The notes under the pieces: model-generated
Databases searched by the model: none
Told to the model about the DNA's origin: nothing
What the model saw: only the letters and a program-made list of their open reading frames with translations
Made by a program: the position numbers and the translations under genes
Assembly: GCF_001428545.1 (NCBI RefSeq)
Contig: NZ_LMHZ01000004.1
Coordinates: 62,001-126,000 of the forward strand
Source of the DNA: Noviherbaspirillum sp. Root189
GTDB lineage: Bacteria; Pseudomonadota; Gammaproteobacteria; Burkholderiales; Burkholderiaceae_D
Length of the DNA stretch: 64,000 bases
Direction of reading: 5' to 3'
Shown: positions 54,057-61,965 of the stretch, one piece after another
Position numbering within the stretch: the first letter of the stretch is position 1
Layout: each line of letters opens with the position of its first letter

Positions 54057-54728
54057 TTAAAGAATCTGCCGCACGTCGGCAAAATTGATGTTGCCGATAC
54101 CCGGCACACTGAGCTTCACGCCGGCGCTTCCTGTGGTGACACTGGAAACGGTGCCAAACGAAAGCGTCTTGGCAGCCAGGGTGGTGTCGCCACGCACGGC
54201 ATTGACTTCAAACTTGTAGGAGCCATCGGTCGCTGTGGTACCCGCATCCGACTTGCCATCCCACACCATCGGCACCACCCCCGCCTGCTGCGCGCCAAGG
54301 TCGAAGGTGCGCACTGCGACACCTGCCGCATTGCGTACCGTGACGCTGACCTTGTCGGCCGCCTCGGGAATATCGACACCAAATATCGCCTTGCTGTCAG
54401 CAAGGTCGATGGTCGAACCAGGCACCAGGACGCTATGACCGATCATGTCGGTCGCCTGCAATGTCTGGCTGGTCTGGTAACTGCCCTGCAATGCCTGCAG
54501 CGTGGTGTTGAGCTTGTCGATGCCGCTGACCGTGGACAACTGCGCAAGCTGGCTGGTTACCTGCGCGTTGTCCAGCGGATTGAGCGGATCCTGGTTGCGC
54601 ATTTGCGTTACCAGCAGCTTCATGAAGCGGTCCTGCGCCTCGTCGACAGTCGACGTCTGGCTCTTGGCGCCATTCATCGTCGTCATCAGGTCCGACGAGA
54701 CCGTGTTGTTGGTTTGTACGCCAGCCAT
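54057..54728 (-). CDS. flgD: Flagellar hook cap/assembly protein FlgD
   Basis: 223 residues. The N-terminal RFMKLLVTQMRNQDPLNPLDNAQVTSQLAQLSTVSGIDKLN is characteristic, followed by FlgD Ig/tudor-like domains (about 80-223). It caps the growing hook. It follows flgC after 14 bp. Confidence 0.95.
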   Translation of the reverse strand: MAGVQTNNTVSSDLMTTMNGAKSQTSTVDEAQDRFMKLLVTQMRNQDPLNPLDNAQVTSQLAQLSTVSGIDKLNTTLQALQGSYQTSQTLQATDMIGHSVLVPGSTIDLADSKAIFGVDIPEAADKVSVTVRNAAGVAVRTFDLGAQQAGVVPMVWDGKSDAGTTATDGSYKFEVNAVRGDTTLAAKTLSFGTVSSVTTGSAGVKLSVPGIGNINFADVRQIL

Positions 54729-54742
54729 TCACTTACTCCTTG

Positions 54743-55147
54743 TTATTGTCCGAGCGTCAGTGTCTTGAGCAGCATGGTTTTGGCTGCGTTCATCGTTTCG
54801 ACGTTCGTCTGGTAAGAACGCGAAGCGGAAATCATGTTGACCATCTCTTCGACCACGTTGACATTCGGCATGGTCACGTAACCCTTTTCATCGGCCTGCG
54901 GATGCTTGGGATCGTAGACGGTCTTGAGTGGCGACTGGTCTTCGACTACCTGCTGCACCTTGACACCGGCAGCCGCCGGATTGGCGGTCGGCACGGCACT
55001 GAACACGACCTGCTTGGCGCGATAGGTCTGACCAGTGGAACTGGTGGTGCTATCGGCGTTGGCGATGTTGCTTGCTACCGTATTGAGGCGCTGGCCCTGG
55101 GCACTCATCGCCGAGCCGGCGACATTGAAAATATTAAATAGCGACAT
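54743..55147 (-). CDS. flgC: Flagellar proximal rod protein FlgC
   Basis: 134 residues. [34 protein letters not shown] and the end [33 protein letters not shown] are standard. It builds the proximal rod with FlgB and FlgF. It starts 2 bp after the flgB stop. Confidence 0.96.
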   Translation of the reverse strand: MSLFNIFNVAGSAMSAQGQRLNTVASNIANADSTTSSTGQTYRAKQVVFSAVPTANPAAAGVKVQQVVEDQSPLKTVYDPKHPQADEKGYVTMPNVNVVEEMVNMISASRSYQTNVETMNAAKTMLLKTLTLGQ

Positions 55148-55149
55148 GA

Positions 55150-55614
55150 TTATTGCCCCTGGATAGCGCTGAGCAGACTCCTGATCTGTCCGCTGGCGAA
55201 AGTGACGCTTGCTTCATAACGCAAGGCGTTGTCCGCAAACTGGTTACGCTCGACGTCCATATCGACGGTATTGCCGTCGATATTGCCCTGCACCGCGGTC
55301 TGCCTGTACAGTAATTGCGCACCGCTGGCGGTCACGCCTGCGGGCTTGCCGGCAAGATGCGTGGGCGAGGTGCGAGACAAGGCGTTTGCCACCGCATTGA
55401 GACCGGGTACGGCCGACGCGGATGAAGCGGCGGTGGTTGTGACGCTGCCCTTTGCCATCGCCGAATTCAGCGCGCTGTTAAAATCGACGTCCCGCGCCTT
55501 GTAGTTCGGGGTGTCCGCGTTGGCGATATTCGACGCCAGCACCTGCTGCCGTTCCGCGCGCAGGCTCAGTGCCGTCTGCTGGAACCGCAATGCTTCGTCA
55601 ATTTTTCCGATCAT
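55150..55614 (-). CDS. flgB: Flagellar proximal rod protein FlgB
   Basis: 154 residues. [35 protein letters not shown] and [25 protein letters not shown] match FlgB. It is the first gene of the leftward flgB-flgL operon, divergent from flgA across 188 bp that must hold both promoters. Confidence 0.95.
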   Translation of the reverse strand: MIGKIDEALRFQQTALSLRAERQQVLASNIANADTPNYKARDVDFNSALNSAMAKGSVTTTAASSASAVPGLNAVANALSRTSPTHLAGKPAGVTASGAQLLYRQTAVQGNIDGNTVDMDVERNQFADNALRYEASVTFASGQIRSLLSAIQGQ

Positions 55615-55802
55615 GTCGACCTCCGGAATTCTCCAGCCAAAGAAACCATGCTCTTTGCCGTTGAGGGATTGGTATAGGCTTGATCATACGGATGCAAAAG
55701 TCACATCGATCACACGATAAGACTGTTAAACCATCCCCTTTTCAGGCTTTTGATTGTGTGCCTCGTGGGTAACATTCAGGCTGGCACCAATCAACGGTCA
55801 TC

Positions 55803-56522
55803 ATGAAGACATCCGTGAAAGCATTGCTCGCCGCACTCTGGCTGATGGCCGGTTTCGCGGCAGCCCAGACGCCGCAGCAAGCACAACAGTCGCCACAGCG
55901 CCAGGACCCGGCGGCATTGCGTCAGGTCGTTGAACAATTCCTTCGTATTCAGACCGCCGGACTTCCGGGGCAAGTGAACCTGAGTGTCGGCCAGGTCGAC
56001 GCGCGTTCCAGCCTGCCCGCTTGCGCGGCACCGGAAGCCTTCCTTCCGAACGGCAGCCGCATCTGGGGCCGTACCACGGTGGGTGTACGCTGCACGGTGC
56101 CGTCGCCGTGGACTTTGTATATTTCGGCAACCGTCCAGGTGGTGGGCGACTATATCGCCGCCGCAGTGCCGTTGGCACAGGGGCAACAGGTCGGGCCGAA
56201 CGACCTTGTCAAACTCAAGGGCGACCTCACTTCCCTGCCCGCCGGCGTCATCACCGACACCTCGCAGGCAATCGGCCGCACCATGACGACGTCGCTGCCG
56301 GCCGGTACGCCATTGCGCAACGATGCGCTGCGTAGCCAGGCGGCGGTACAACAGGGACAAACAGTACGTGTCGTCTCCAACGGCCCCGGATTTTCGGTTG
56401 CGACCGAAGGTCGGGCACTAAACAACGCTTCCGAAGGTCAGATCGCCCAAGCGCGCACCGCGTCCGGCCAGGTGGTCAGCGGGGTGGCGAAAACAGGCGG
56501 CATCGTCGAAGTGACTTACTGA
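55803..56522 (+). CDS. flgA: Flagellar P-ring assembly chaperone FlgA
   Basis: 239 residues with a signal peptide (ALLAALWLMAGFAAAQ). The SAF-type C-terminal part (VGDYIAAAVPLAQGQQVGPNDLVKLKGDLTSLPAGVITD, ATEGRALNNASEGQIAQARTASGQVVSG) identifies FlgA. It assists P-ring assembly in the periplasm. It is divergent from flgB. Confidence 0.94.
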   Translation: MKTSVKALLAALWLMAGFAAAQTPQQAQQSPQRQDPAALRQVVEQFLRIQTAGLPGQVNLSVGQVDARSSLPACAAPEAFLPNGSRIWGRTTVGVRCTVPSPWTLYISATVQVVGDYIAAAVPLAQGQQVGPNDLVKLKGDLTSLPAGVITDTSQAIGRTMTTSLPAGTPLRNDALRSQAAVQQGQTVRVVSNGPGFSVATEGRALNNASEGQIAQARTASGQVVSGVAKTGGIVEVTY

Positions 56523-56558
56523 TTTAAAACGGTTTTTCCGATTTTTCAGATTCAATGC

Positions 56559-56585
56559 TAAAGTTTCTGCCGAACGTGTCGATAA
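56559..56585 (+). promoter_or_regulatory. Sigma-28 (FliA) promoter of flgM-flgN
   Basis: TAAAGTTT, then GTCGATAA at 15 bases after TAAA: one mismatch from GCCGATAA. It lies 48 bp before the flgM start and would make the anti-sigma factor respond to its own target. Confidence 0.85.
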
Positions 56586-56632
56586 GACTGATGACAAGAA
56601 CCGAAAAACCGCTAATCAGCTAAGGAATTGCC

Positions 56633-56938
56633 GTGAAAATCGATGACCCGCTAAAGAAATCCGGTGGTGTAAGCGTTGGAACGACGCCTACCCGCGCCGG
56701 CAAGGGCGCCGACAAATCCGCTGCTGTCAGCAAGGCTCCGGCCGAAACTGACAGCGTGCATCTGTCGTCCACTGTGCAGTCGCTGTCCCAATCGGGTACC
56801 GGCGGCGTATTTGATGCAAAGAAAGTTGAAGAGATCAAGGCAGCGATCGCCGACGGCACGTTCAAGGTAGACCCTGAAAAGGTCGCCAACGGCTTGCTCG
56901 ACACGGTCAGCGACCTGATCCGTACACGTAAGGCGTAA
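56633..56938 (+). CDS. flgM: Anti-sigma-28 factor FlgM
   Basis: 101 residues from GTG at 56633 (MKIDDPLKKSGGVSVG). The C-terminal helical half (FDAKKVEEIKAAIADGTFKVDPEKVANGLLDTVSDLI) is the FlgM domain that clamps FliA until the hook is complete and FlgM is exported. It precedes flgN by 4 bp, and a sigma-28 promoter lies upstream. Confidence 0.93.
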   Translation: MKIDDPLKKSGGVSVGTTPTRAGKGADKSAAVSKAPAETDSVHLSSTVQSLSQSGTGGVFDAKKVEEIKAAIADGTFKVDPEKVANGLLDTVSDLIRTRKA

Positions 56939-56942
56939 AACC

Positions 56943-57413
56943 ATGCAAAACCCAGGAAACAGCCCGGCTGAAAGCCTTGGCGAAGAGATCAGTATCGGCA
57001 ACACCCTGCTGCAGCTTCTGAAGCAGGAACAGGAACACTTGATCCACGCCAACCTCGACGGGCTCACCGGGGTAACAGAAGAAAAAACCAAGGCAGTCAC
57101 CCGCATGACTGAATTGGCATTGCGTCGTCATCGCACGCTCGCCGCCGCAGGCTTTGAAGCCAGCGAGTCGGGCATGCAGCGCTGGGTCGCAACCGCACCA
57201 GCGGCATTGATTAAGTCCTGGGATGATCTGCTCGGCCTCGCCCGGGAGGCCAAGGAATTGAACCGGACCAATGGCTTGCTGATCAACCAGCACATGACAC
57301 GCAACCAGAACGCGTTGAACGTGTTGCAAGGAAATCAGAACGGCAGCGGCATGTATGGCCCGAACGGGCAAGCAACTTCAAAGAACAGCAGCCGGACCCT
57401 GGTGGTTGGCTGA
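56943..57413 (+). CDS. flgN: Flagellar export chaperone FlgN
   Basis: 156 residues, mostly helical, with LLKQEQEHLIHANLDGLTGVTEEKTKAVTRMTELALRRH as the FlgN domain. It escorts FlgK and FlgL to the export gate. It follows flgM closely. The C-terminus (NGQATSKNSSRTLVVG) is disordered. Confidence 0.9.
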   Translation: MQNPGNSPAESLGEEISIGNTLLQLLKQEQEHLIHANLDGLTGVTEEKTKAVTRMTELALRRHRTLAAAGFEASESGMQRWVATAPAALIKSWDDLLGLAREAKELNRTNGLLINQHMTRNQNALNVLQGNQNGSGMYGPNGQATSKNSSRTLVVG

Positions 57414-57489
57414 CTTTCATGATGGTGTCTCGCCCATGGTCGCAGGAAGGCTCTTGCGGTAGTGCTTAAACAGAGGGCCACCTTGCTTT

Positions 57490-58266
57490 TTACGATTTCC
57501 CCGGCACATCAACCGGCACTTCCGTTTCCGTCTCCGGCAAATTAGACAACACCATCACCGATACGCGACGGTTACGCAAGCGCCCTTCCGGCGTCTCGTT
57601 GCTGCCCACCGGCTGCGTCGACCCGTGACCTACCGCGGTCAATCTGGTCTCTGCCACACCGCCGTCGACAAACAATCGAATCACGCTGGACGCCCGCACC
57701 GCGGACAATTCCCAGTTAGAAGCAAATAACACATTGCGAATCGGCACGCTATCCGTGTGCCCTTCCACCTGGATCGCATGATCGTCGTCCTTCAACACCT
57801 CGGCAACCGCTTTCAATGCCTGAATACTACTGTCGGACAAGCGCGCATCTCCCGGCGCAAACAACACGCTGGCATTGATTTCGACATTCACACCGCGTGT
57901 AGTCTGCGTGACCCTTACCTTGCCTTGCTCCACCAGGGGTGCCAGCACCTTGAGAATATCGCGGGCAACGTTGGTCAGCTTCTCGCGTTCACGACGCAAG
58001 GCTTCATTGTTGCGAGGACGGACCGGGGGTAACGCAAGCGGAATGCTTGGCGAAGCGGATGCGGGATCGCCGACAATCGGTGCGGTCTGCACGCGCCCGA
58101 AGGCATTGATCAGCGAATTGGACAGTACCCGGTACTTGCTTTCGTTGACGGAAGACAGTGCATACATCACGACAAAAAACGCAAACAGCAAGGTGATGAA
58201 ATCAGCATAAGACACCAGCCATCGATCATGGTTGTCTTCGCTTTCTTCATATCGCTTGCGGGCCAT
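57490..58266 (-). CDS. motD: Flagellar motor stator protein MotD (MotB family)
   Basis: 258 residues from ATG at 58264-58266 (MARKRYEESEDNHDRWLVSY), preferred over an upstream codon at 58332. It has one membrane segment with the proton-path Asp in YADFITLLFAFFVVMYAL, a periplasmic coil and a C-terminal OmpA-like peptidoglycan-binding domain (VEGHTDSVPIRN, NRRVSVMVL). It forms a stator with the MotC protein encoded 16 bp upstream. The pairing and linkage to fliA match MotC/MotD rather than MotA/MotB. Confidence 0.88.
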   Translation of the reverse strand: MARKRYEESEDNHDRWLVSYADFITLLFAFFVVMYALSSVNESKYRVLSNSLINAFGRVQTAPIVGDPASASPSIPLALPPVRPRNNEALRREREKLTNVARDILKVLAPLVEQGKVRVTQTTRGVNVEINASVLFAPGDARLSDSSIQALKAVAEVLKDDDHAIQVEGHTDSVPIRNVLFASNWELSAVRASSVIRLFVDGGVAETRLTAVGHGSTQPVGSNETPEGRLRNRRVSVMVLSNLPETETEVPVDVPGKS

Positions 58267-58282
58267 GGTGCTCGTTACCGGG

Positions 58283-59023
58283 TCAGATTTTGTAGGCCAG
58301 CATGCGTTCTTCGACGATGCGCGCATTGTCACCGTTGGCTACGCTGCAGAACACATCGGTCAGCATTTCGCGGCGGCGCACTTCATCGGTGACGATGGTC
58401 TTGAGCTTGTTGGCGATCGGAAGGAAAATCAGGTTCGCCAGGCCGACGCCGTAAATCGTCGCGACGAAGGCAATTGCGATGCCACCGCCAAGCTTGCTCG
58501 GCTCGGTTAAATTTTCCATCACGTGGATCAAGCCGAGCACGGCACCCAGAATGCCGATGGTCGGCGCATAGCCGCCGGCCGCTTCCCACACCTTGACTGC
58601 CTGGCGCTCGCGACGCTCGTAGGTCGAGATATCCACGTCCAGAATTTCACGGATCTTGTAAGGGTCGATGCCATCGATGATGAGACGCAAACCTTTTGCG
58701 GTAAACGGATCCTTGACGGCGTTGAGATAGCGTTCCAGGCTCAGTAATCCTTCGCGGCGCGCGGTCGAACTCCATGTCATCAGGTCTTGCGAAATGGTGC
58801 TGCTGCGATCCGGCGGCGGAGAAAATACCCAGCGCAGCATCCTGACGCCACGAACGAAACTGCTGGTTCCGCTTTGCAGAAGCACGGCTCCCATGGTGCC
58901 GATGGCGACAATGGTAAACGCTGCCGGCTGCAGCAGTGAGTCGATGTGACCGCCCTCGATCACCTGCCCGAAAACGATGCCGGCCAGCGCGAGAAGTATG
59001 CCGGCTAGGCTAGCCCAGTCCAT
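58283..59023 (-). CDS. motC: Flagellar motor stator protein MotC (MotA family)
   Basis: 246 residues with four membrane segments (LAGILLALAGIVFG; AAFTIVAIGTMGAVLL; GGYAPTIGILGAVLGLIHVM; IAIAFVATIYGVGLANLIFLPIANK). It forms the ion channel of a second-type stator with MotD. Its start lies 19 bp inside the end of fliA, so the three genes are coupled. The ion used is not decided by the sequence. Confidence 0.9.
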   Translation of the reverse strand: MDWASLAGILLALAGIVFGQVIEGGHIDSLLQPAAFTIVAIGTMGAVLLQSGTSSFVRGVRMLRWVFSPPPDRSSTISQDLMTWSSTARREGLLSLERYLNAVKDPFTAKGLRLIIDGIDPYKIREILDVDISTYERRERQAVKVWEAAGGYAPTIGILGAVLGLIHVMENLTEPSKLGGGIAIAFVATIYGVGLANLIFLPIANKLKTIVTDEVRRREMLTDVFCSVANGDNARIVEERMLAYKI

Positions 59024-59736
59024 GCCTGATCCTTTAGTCTTGCACGCATGCGTGCGATGGCCTGGCTATGCAGCTGACAGACACGTGATTCGGAAACGCC
59101 CATGACGGCGCCGATTTCCTTGAGATTCATTTCCTGCTCGTAGTACAGGCCCATGAGGATCTTTTCCCTTTCGGGCAGCGCCTCGATCGCGTGAATGACC
59201 GCCTGACGGAAACCGCCGTTCATGAGGCTCTGCAACGGATCGCTGGATTCGTCGACGCAATAGCGGTCAAGGAAGTGGTCGTTCTCGTCCTTCTCATGGA
59301 AGTCTTCGTAGTAGACCAACTGGTGACCGCTGCCTTCGGTCAGCAGTTCCTGGTATTCCACCAGCGTCATCTTGAGTTCGGCGGCGATCTCGGCTTCCTT
59401 CGGTGCGCGTCCGAAGCGCTGCTGCACCTTGTTCATCGCATCTTCGATCTTGCGCATGTTCTGCCGGATGCTGCGCGGCAGCCAGTCGCTGCTACGCAAT
59501 TCGTCAAGCATGGCGCCGCGTATGCGCTGCACCGCGTAGGTCTCGAACTGCGCACCGTGCGTTTCTTCGTAGCGGCTGACGGCATCCAGCAAGCCGATCA
59601 TGCCGGCCTGGATCAGGTCGTCGACTTCCACGCTCGGCGGCAACTTCGCCTTCATCTGGTGCGCGAGCCGCTTCACCAGTGGTGCGTGCGCCTCCAGCAG
59701 ATGATTTTTGTCCGATTTTCCGCTAACGGTATACAT
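59005..59736 (-). CDS. fliA: Flagellar sigma factor sigma-28 (FliA)
   Basis: 243 residues from ATG at 59734-59736 (MYTVSGKSDKN); an in-frame codon at 59781 would add 15 residues not found in the family. Sigma regions are clear: region 2 (HAPLVKRLAHQMKAKLPPSVEVDDLIQAGMIGLLDAVSRYE, RIRGAMLDELRSSDWLPRSIR) and region 4 (LPEREKILMGLYYEQEMNLKEIGAVMGVSESRVCQLHSQAI). It directs the fliC, fliD and flgM promoters seen here and is held by FlgM. Confidence 0.95.
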   Translation of the reverse strand: MYTVSGKSDKNHLLEAHAPLVKRLAHQMKAKLPPSVEVDDLIQAGMIGLLDAVSRYEETHGAQFETYAVQRIRGAMLDELRSSDWLPRSIRQNMRKIEDAMNKVQQRFGRAPKEAEIAAELKMTLVEYQELLTEGSGHQLVYYEDFHEKDENDHFLDRYCVDESSDPLQSLMNGGFRQAVIHAIEALPEREKILMGLYYEQEMNLKEIGAVMGVSESRVCQLHSQAIARMRARLKDQAWTGLA

Positions 59737-59816
59737 TGTGTTGAATCTGTTCGGATACCCGCTCGGGCATCTCAGGTACATCAGGTAGGCCGCGCCCGGT
59801 GCGGGGAAATGCCATG

Positions 59817-60626
59817 TTAGCCCGCGGTCGCCACATCGGATAACACAAACTTCCCGGCCAGTCGCCGGAAGGCAACCGAAGCACCAGCCAGCGGAAAGGC
59901 ATCGACTACCGCACGGCCAAGGTGCATGGCTTTCTTAAGGTGTTCATCGGCGGGCACGGATCCCATGGAGTTAAGCTTGACAGCAAGATAACGGTTCGCA
60001 GCCTGCGCCATGTTCTGGTACACCAGTTGCGCGTCCTTGTCCGATGCGCCGGTTACCAGGATGCTGAACGGACGGCGTCCCAGCTGACTGTTGACCCGCT
60101 TGATCAGCGTGTATGCCGCCTTGATCGATGCCGGAGTATTGGAGACCTGCACCACGATTTCAGTGCCGGCCAGTGCCGGGATGGTAAATGCGTCATCCTT
60201 GTCGAGTTCGGCATCGACGACGACGATATCGGCACGGGCGGACAGCACGCCGAATGCATCGTCGAGTCGTTGCATCTGCTCGGCATTGCCTGTAACGATC
60301 TTCTGTGCGCCACGGCGCAGTGCCGCGACACCAAAACCCTGCGGCATCGGCTGGATCGCATCGTCGAGTGCGCGTTCACGCTGCGCGACCTGGACAAGCG
60401 ACGCGCTCTTCATGGCACCCAGGCGAGAGGCAATGCCTTCGGATGCGACGCAGGCATCCACCAGCAGCACGTCCCTACCGGCTTGCGCGAGCGACGCGCC
60501 GAGATTCACCAGCATGGCGCCTTTTTCTTCGGCCGACGCCGCGGACAGAAAAGTAAATACCCGCGGCTTCGGGCCAGCCAGCATGCGGCGCAGGCCTTCA
60601 GCCTGGTCAAAATCGAAACTAGCCAA
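59817..60626 (-). CDS. flhG: FlhG/FleN-like MinD-family protein without a P-loop
   Basis: 269 residues. Its place between flhF and fliA and its MinD-like core (LVNLGASLAQAGRDVLLVDACVASEGIASRLG, IVVVDAEL, VQVSNTPASIKAAYTLIKRVN, FSILVTGASDKDAQLVYQNM) identify it as the flagellar-number regulator FlhG. The deviant Walker A, normally KGGVGKT, is replaced by SAASAEEKGAML with no glycine-lysine pattern, so ATP binding is doubtful. It overlaps flhF by 8 bp. If it cannot bind ATP it may act as a FlhF partner or adaptor. Confidence 0.85.
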   Translation of the reverse strand: MASFDFDQAEGLRRMLAGPKPRVFTFLSAASAEEKGAMLVNLGASLAQAGRDVLLVDACVASEGIASRLGAMKSASLVQVAQRERALDDAIQPMPQGFGVAALRRGAQKIVTGNAEQMQRLDDAFGVLSARADIVVVDAELDKDDAFTIPALAGTEIVVQVSNTPASIKAAYTLIKRVNSQLGRRPFSILVTGASDKDAQLVYQNMAQAANRYLAVKLNSMGSVPADEHLKKAMHLGRAVVDAFPLAGASVAFRRLAGKFVLSDVATAG

Positions 60627-61965
60627 GTGTCACCTCGCGCAAACCTTTGTCATTCATTGCATGGGCGGTATTGCCGATCACCAGTGGCAACTCTTCATCC
60701 TGATACTGAAACGGCGCGGTTTCTCGCTTGAGCTTGAACGCGCGGTCGACCAGGTAATGCTGGTTGGGCACGTGCAAGTCTTCCGGTACGCGTTGACCGT
60801 TTGCCACATAGTAAAGACTGAGCTTCTGGCGGATCATCACGTCCAGCACGTTGCCTACCGTTGCGGCTTCGTCCAGCTTGGTCATGATGCAGCCCGCAAG
60901 GCCGTCGCCCTGGTAGGAGCGCACGACTTCATTGAGCGTTTCACCGGTCGACGTCGCCGACAGGCACAGCAGACGCTTGACCTTGGAGTCGGTGCCGGAC
61001 AGCATCGCGATCTGGTCCGCCACCATCTTGTCGCGCTGTCCCATACCAACGGTATCGATCAGAACGGTGTGCTTGTTCTTGAGTTCGTCGAGGGCGATGC
61101 GCAGATCGGTTTCATCCTTGACCGAATGCACCATCACGCCAAGGATCTTGCCGTAAATGCGCAACTGCTCATAGCCGCCGATACGATAGCCATCGGTTGT
61201 GATCAGCGCCAGCTTGCCTGCGCCATGGCGCATGACGCAGCGTGCCGCGAGCTTGGCCGTGGTGGTTGTCTTGCCAACGCCGGTCGGGCCGACCAGTGCA
61301 TAGACGCCACCCTTTTCCAGGATTTCATTCTCGTTGCTGATCACACTGAGATTGCGTGACAACACGGACTTGACCCAGGCCATGCCTTTGTCAGTCATTT
61401 CATTTTTCGGCATGTTCTGCGTCAGGTAACGCGCGAGACTGGCGCTGAAGCCTGCGGACAGCAATTCGCGCATCACCGCTGCCTTGGCGGGTTCGCGTTT
61501 TTGCTGGGTGCCCCAGGCGATTTCGGCGAGTTGCGATTCGAGCATGCCACGCATGGAACGCAGCTCGCTCATCACTTCGGCGAGTTCGGCGACGCCCTGG
61601 GATTTCGGCGCGGCATCACGGCTGGCGGCGAGCGCGTCGGCAAGGTTCGATGCCTGATTCTCGTCGACATGGCGATCGTCGATGATCGCCTTGGCCGGTT
61701 GAGCTGGCTGCATCGACTGCATCGGCTGTATCTGTTGGTGAGCTTCACGCGCTGCGCCAAAGGCAGCCAGCGTAGACTCGGACACTGCCGGTTTCTCAAT
61801 TACGGGATCGCCCAATGCCGACATGTCTTCCGGCGCGAGCGCCAGGATTTCAATCATGCCGTTGATGGTGCGGTTGGAGAGAATCACCGCATCGGGGCCA
61901 AGGGCCTCACGCACCTGACGCCATGCATCACGCGAGGTGGCTGCGGAAAATTTTCTTACATTCAT
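60619..61965 (-). CDS. flhF: Flagellar placement GTPase FlhF
   Basis: 448 residues. The N-terminal B-domain (NVRKFSAATSRDAWRQVREALGPDAVILSNR) is followed by a variable linker and an SRP-type NG domain: G1 ALVGPTGVGKTTTTAKLAAR, G2-like TTDGYRIGGYEQLRIYG, G3 LIDTVGMGQRD, G4 TKLDEA. It sets the site of flagellar assembly at the pole and helps recruit FliF. It overlaps flhA by 4 bp and flhG by 8 bp. Confidence 0.95.
   Translation of the reverse strand: MNVRKFSAATSRDAWRQVREALGPDAVILSNRTINGMIEILALAPEDMSALGDPVIEKPAVSESTLAAFGAAREAHQQIQPMQSMQPAQPAKAIIDDRHVDENQASNLADALAASRDAAPKSQGVAELAEVMSELRSMRGMLESQLAEIAWGTQQKREPAKAAVMRELLSAGFSASLARYLTQNMPKNEMTDKGMAWVKSVLSRNLSVISNENEILEKGGVYALVGPTGVGKTTTTAKLAARCVMRHGAGKLALITTDGYRIGGYEQLRIYGKILGVMVHSVKDETDLRIALDELKNKHTVLIDTVGMGQRDKMVADQIAMLSGTDSKVKRLLCLSATSTGETLNEVVRSYQGDGLAGCIMTKLDEAATVGNVLDVMIRQKLSLYYVANGQRVPEDLHVPNQHYLVDRAFKLKRETAPFQYQDEELPLVIGNTAHAMNDKGLREVTLG

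Noticed and set aside
60091-61359. 422-codon plus-strand frame opposite flhF and flhG
   Set aside because: FlhF GTPase motifs are clear on the minus strand; this is a shadow.
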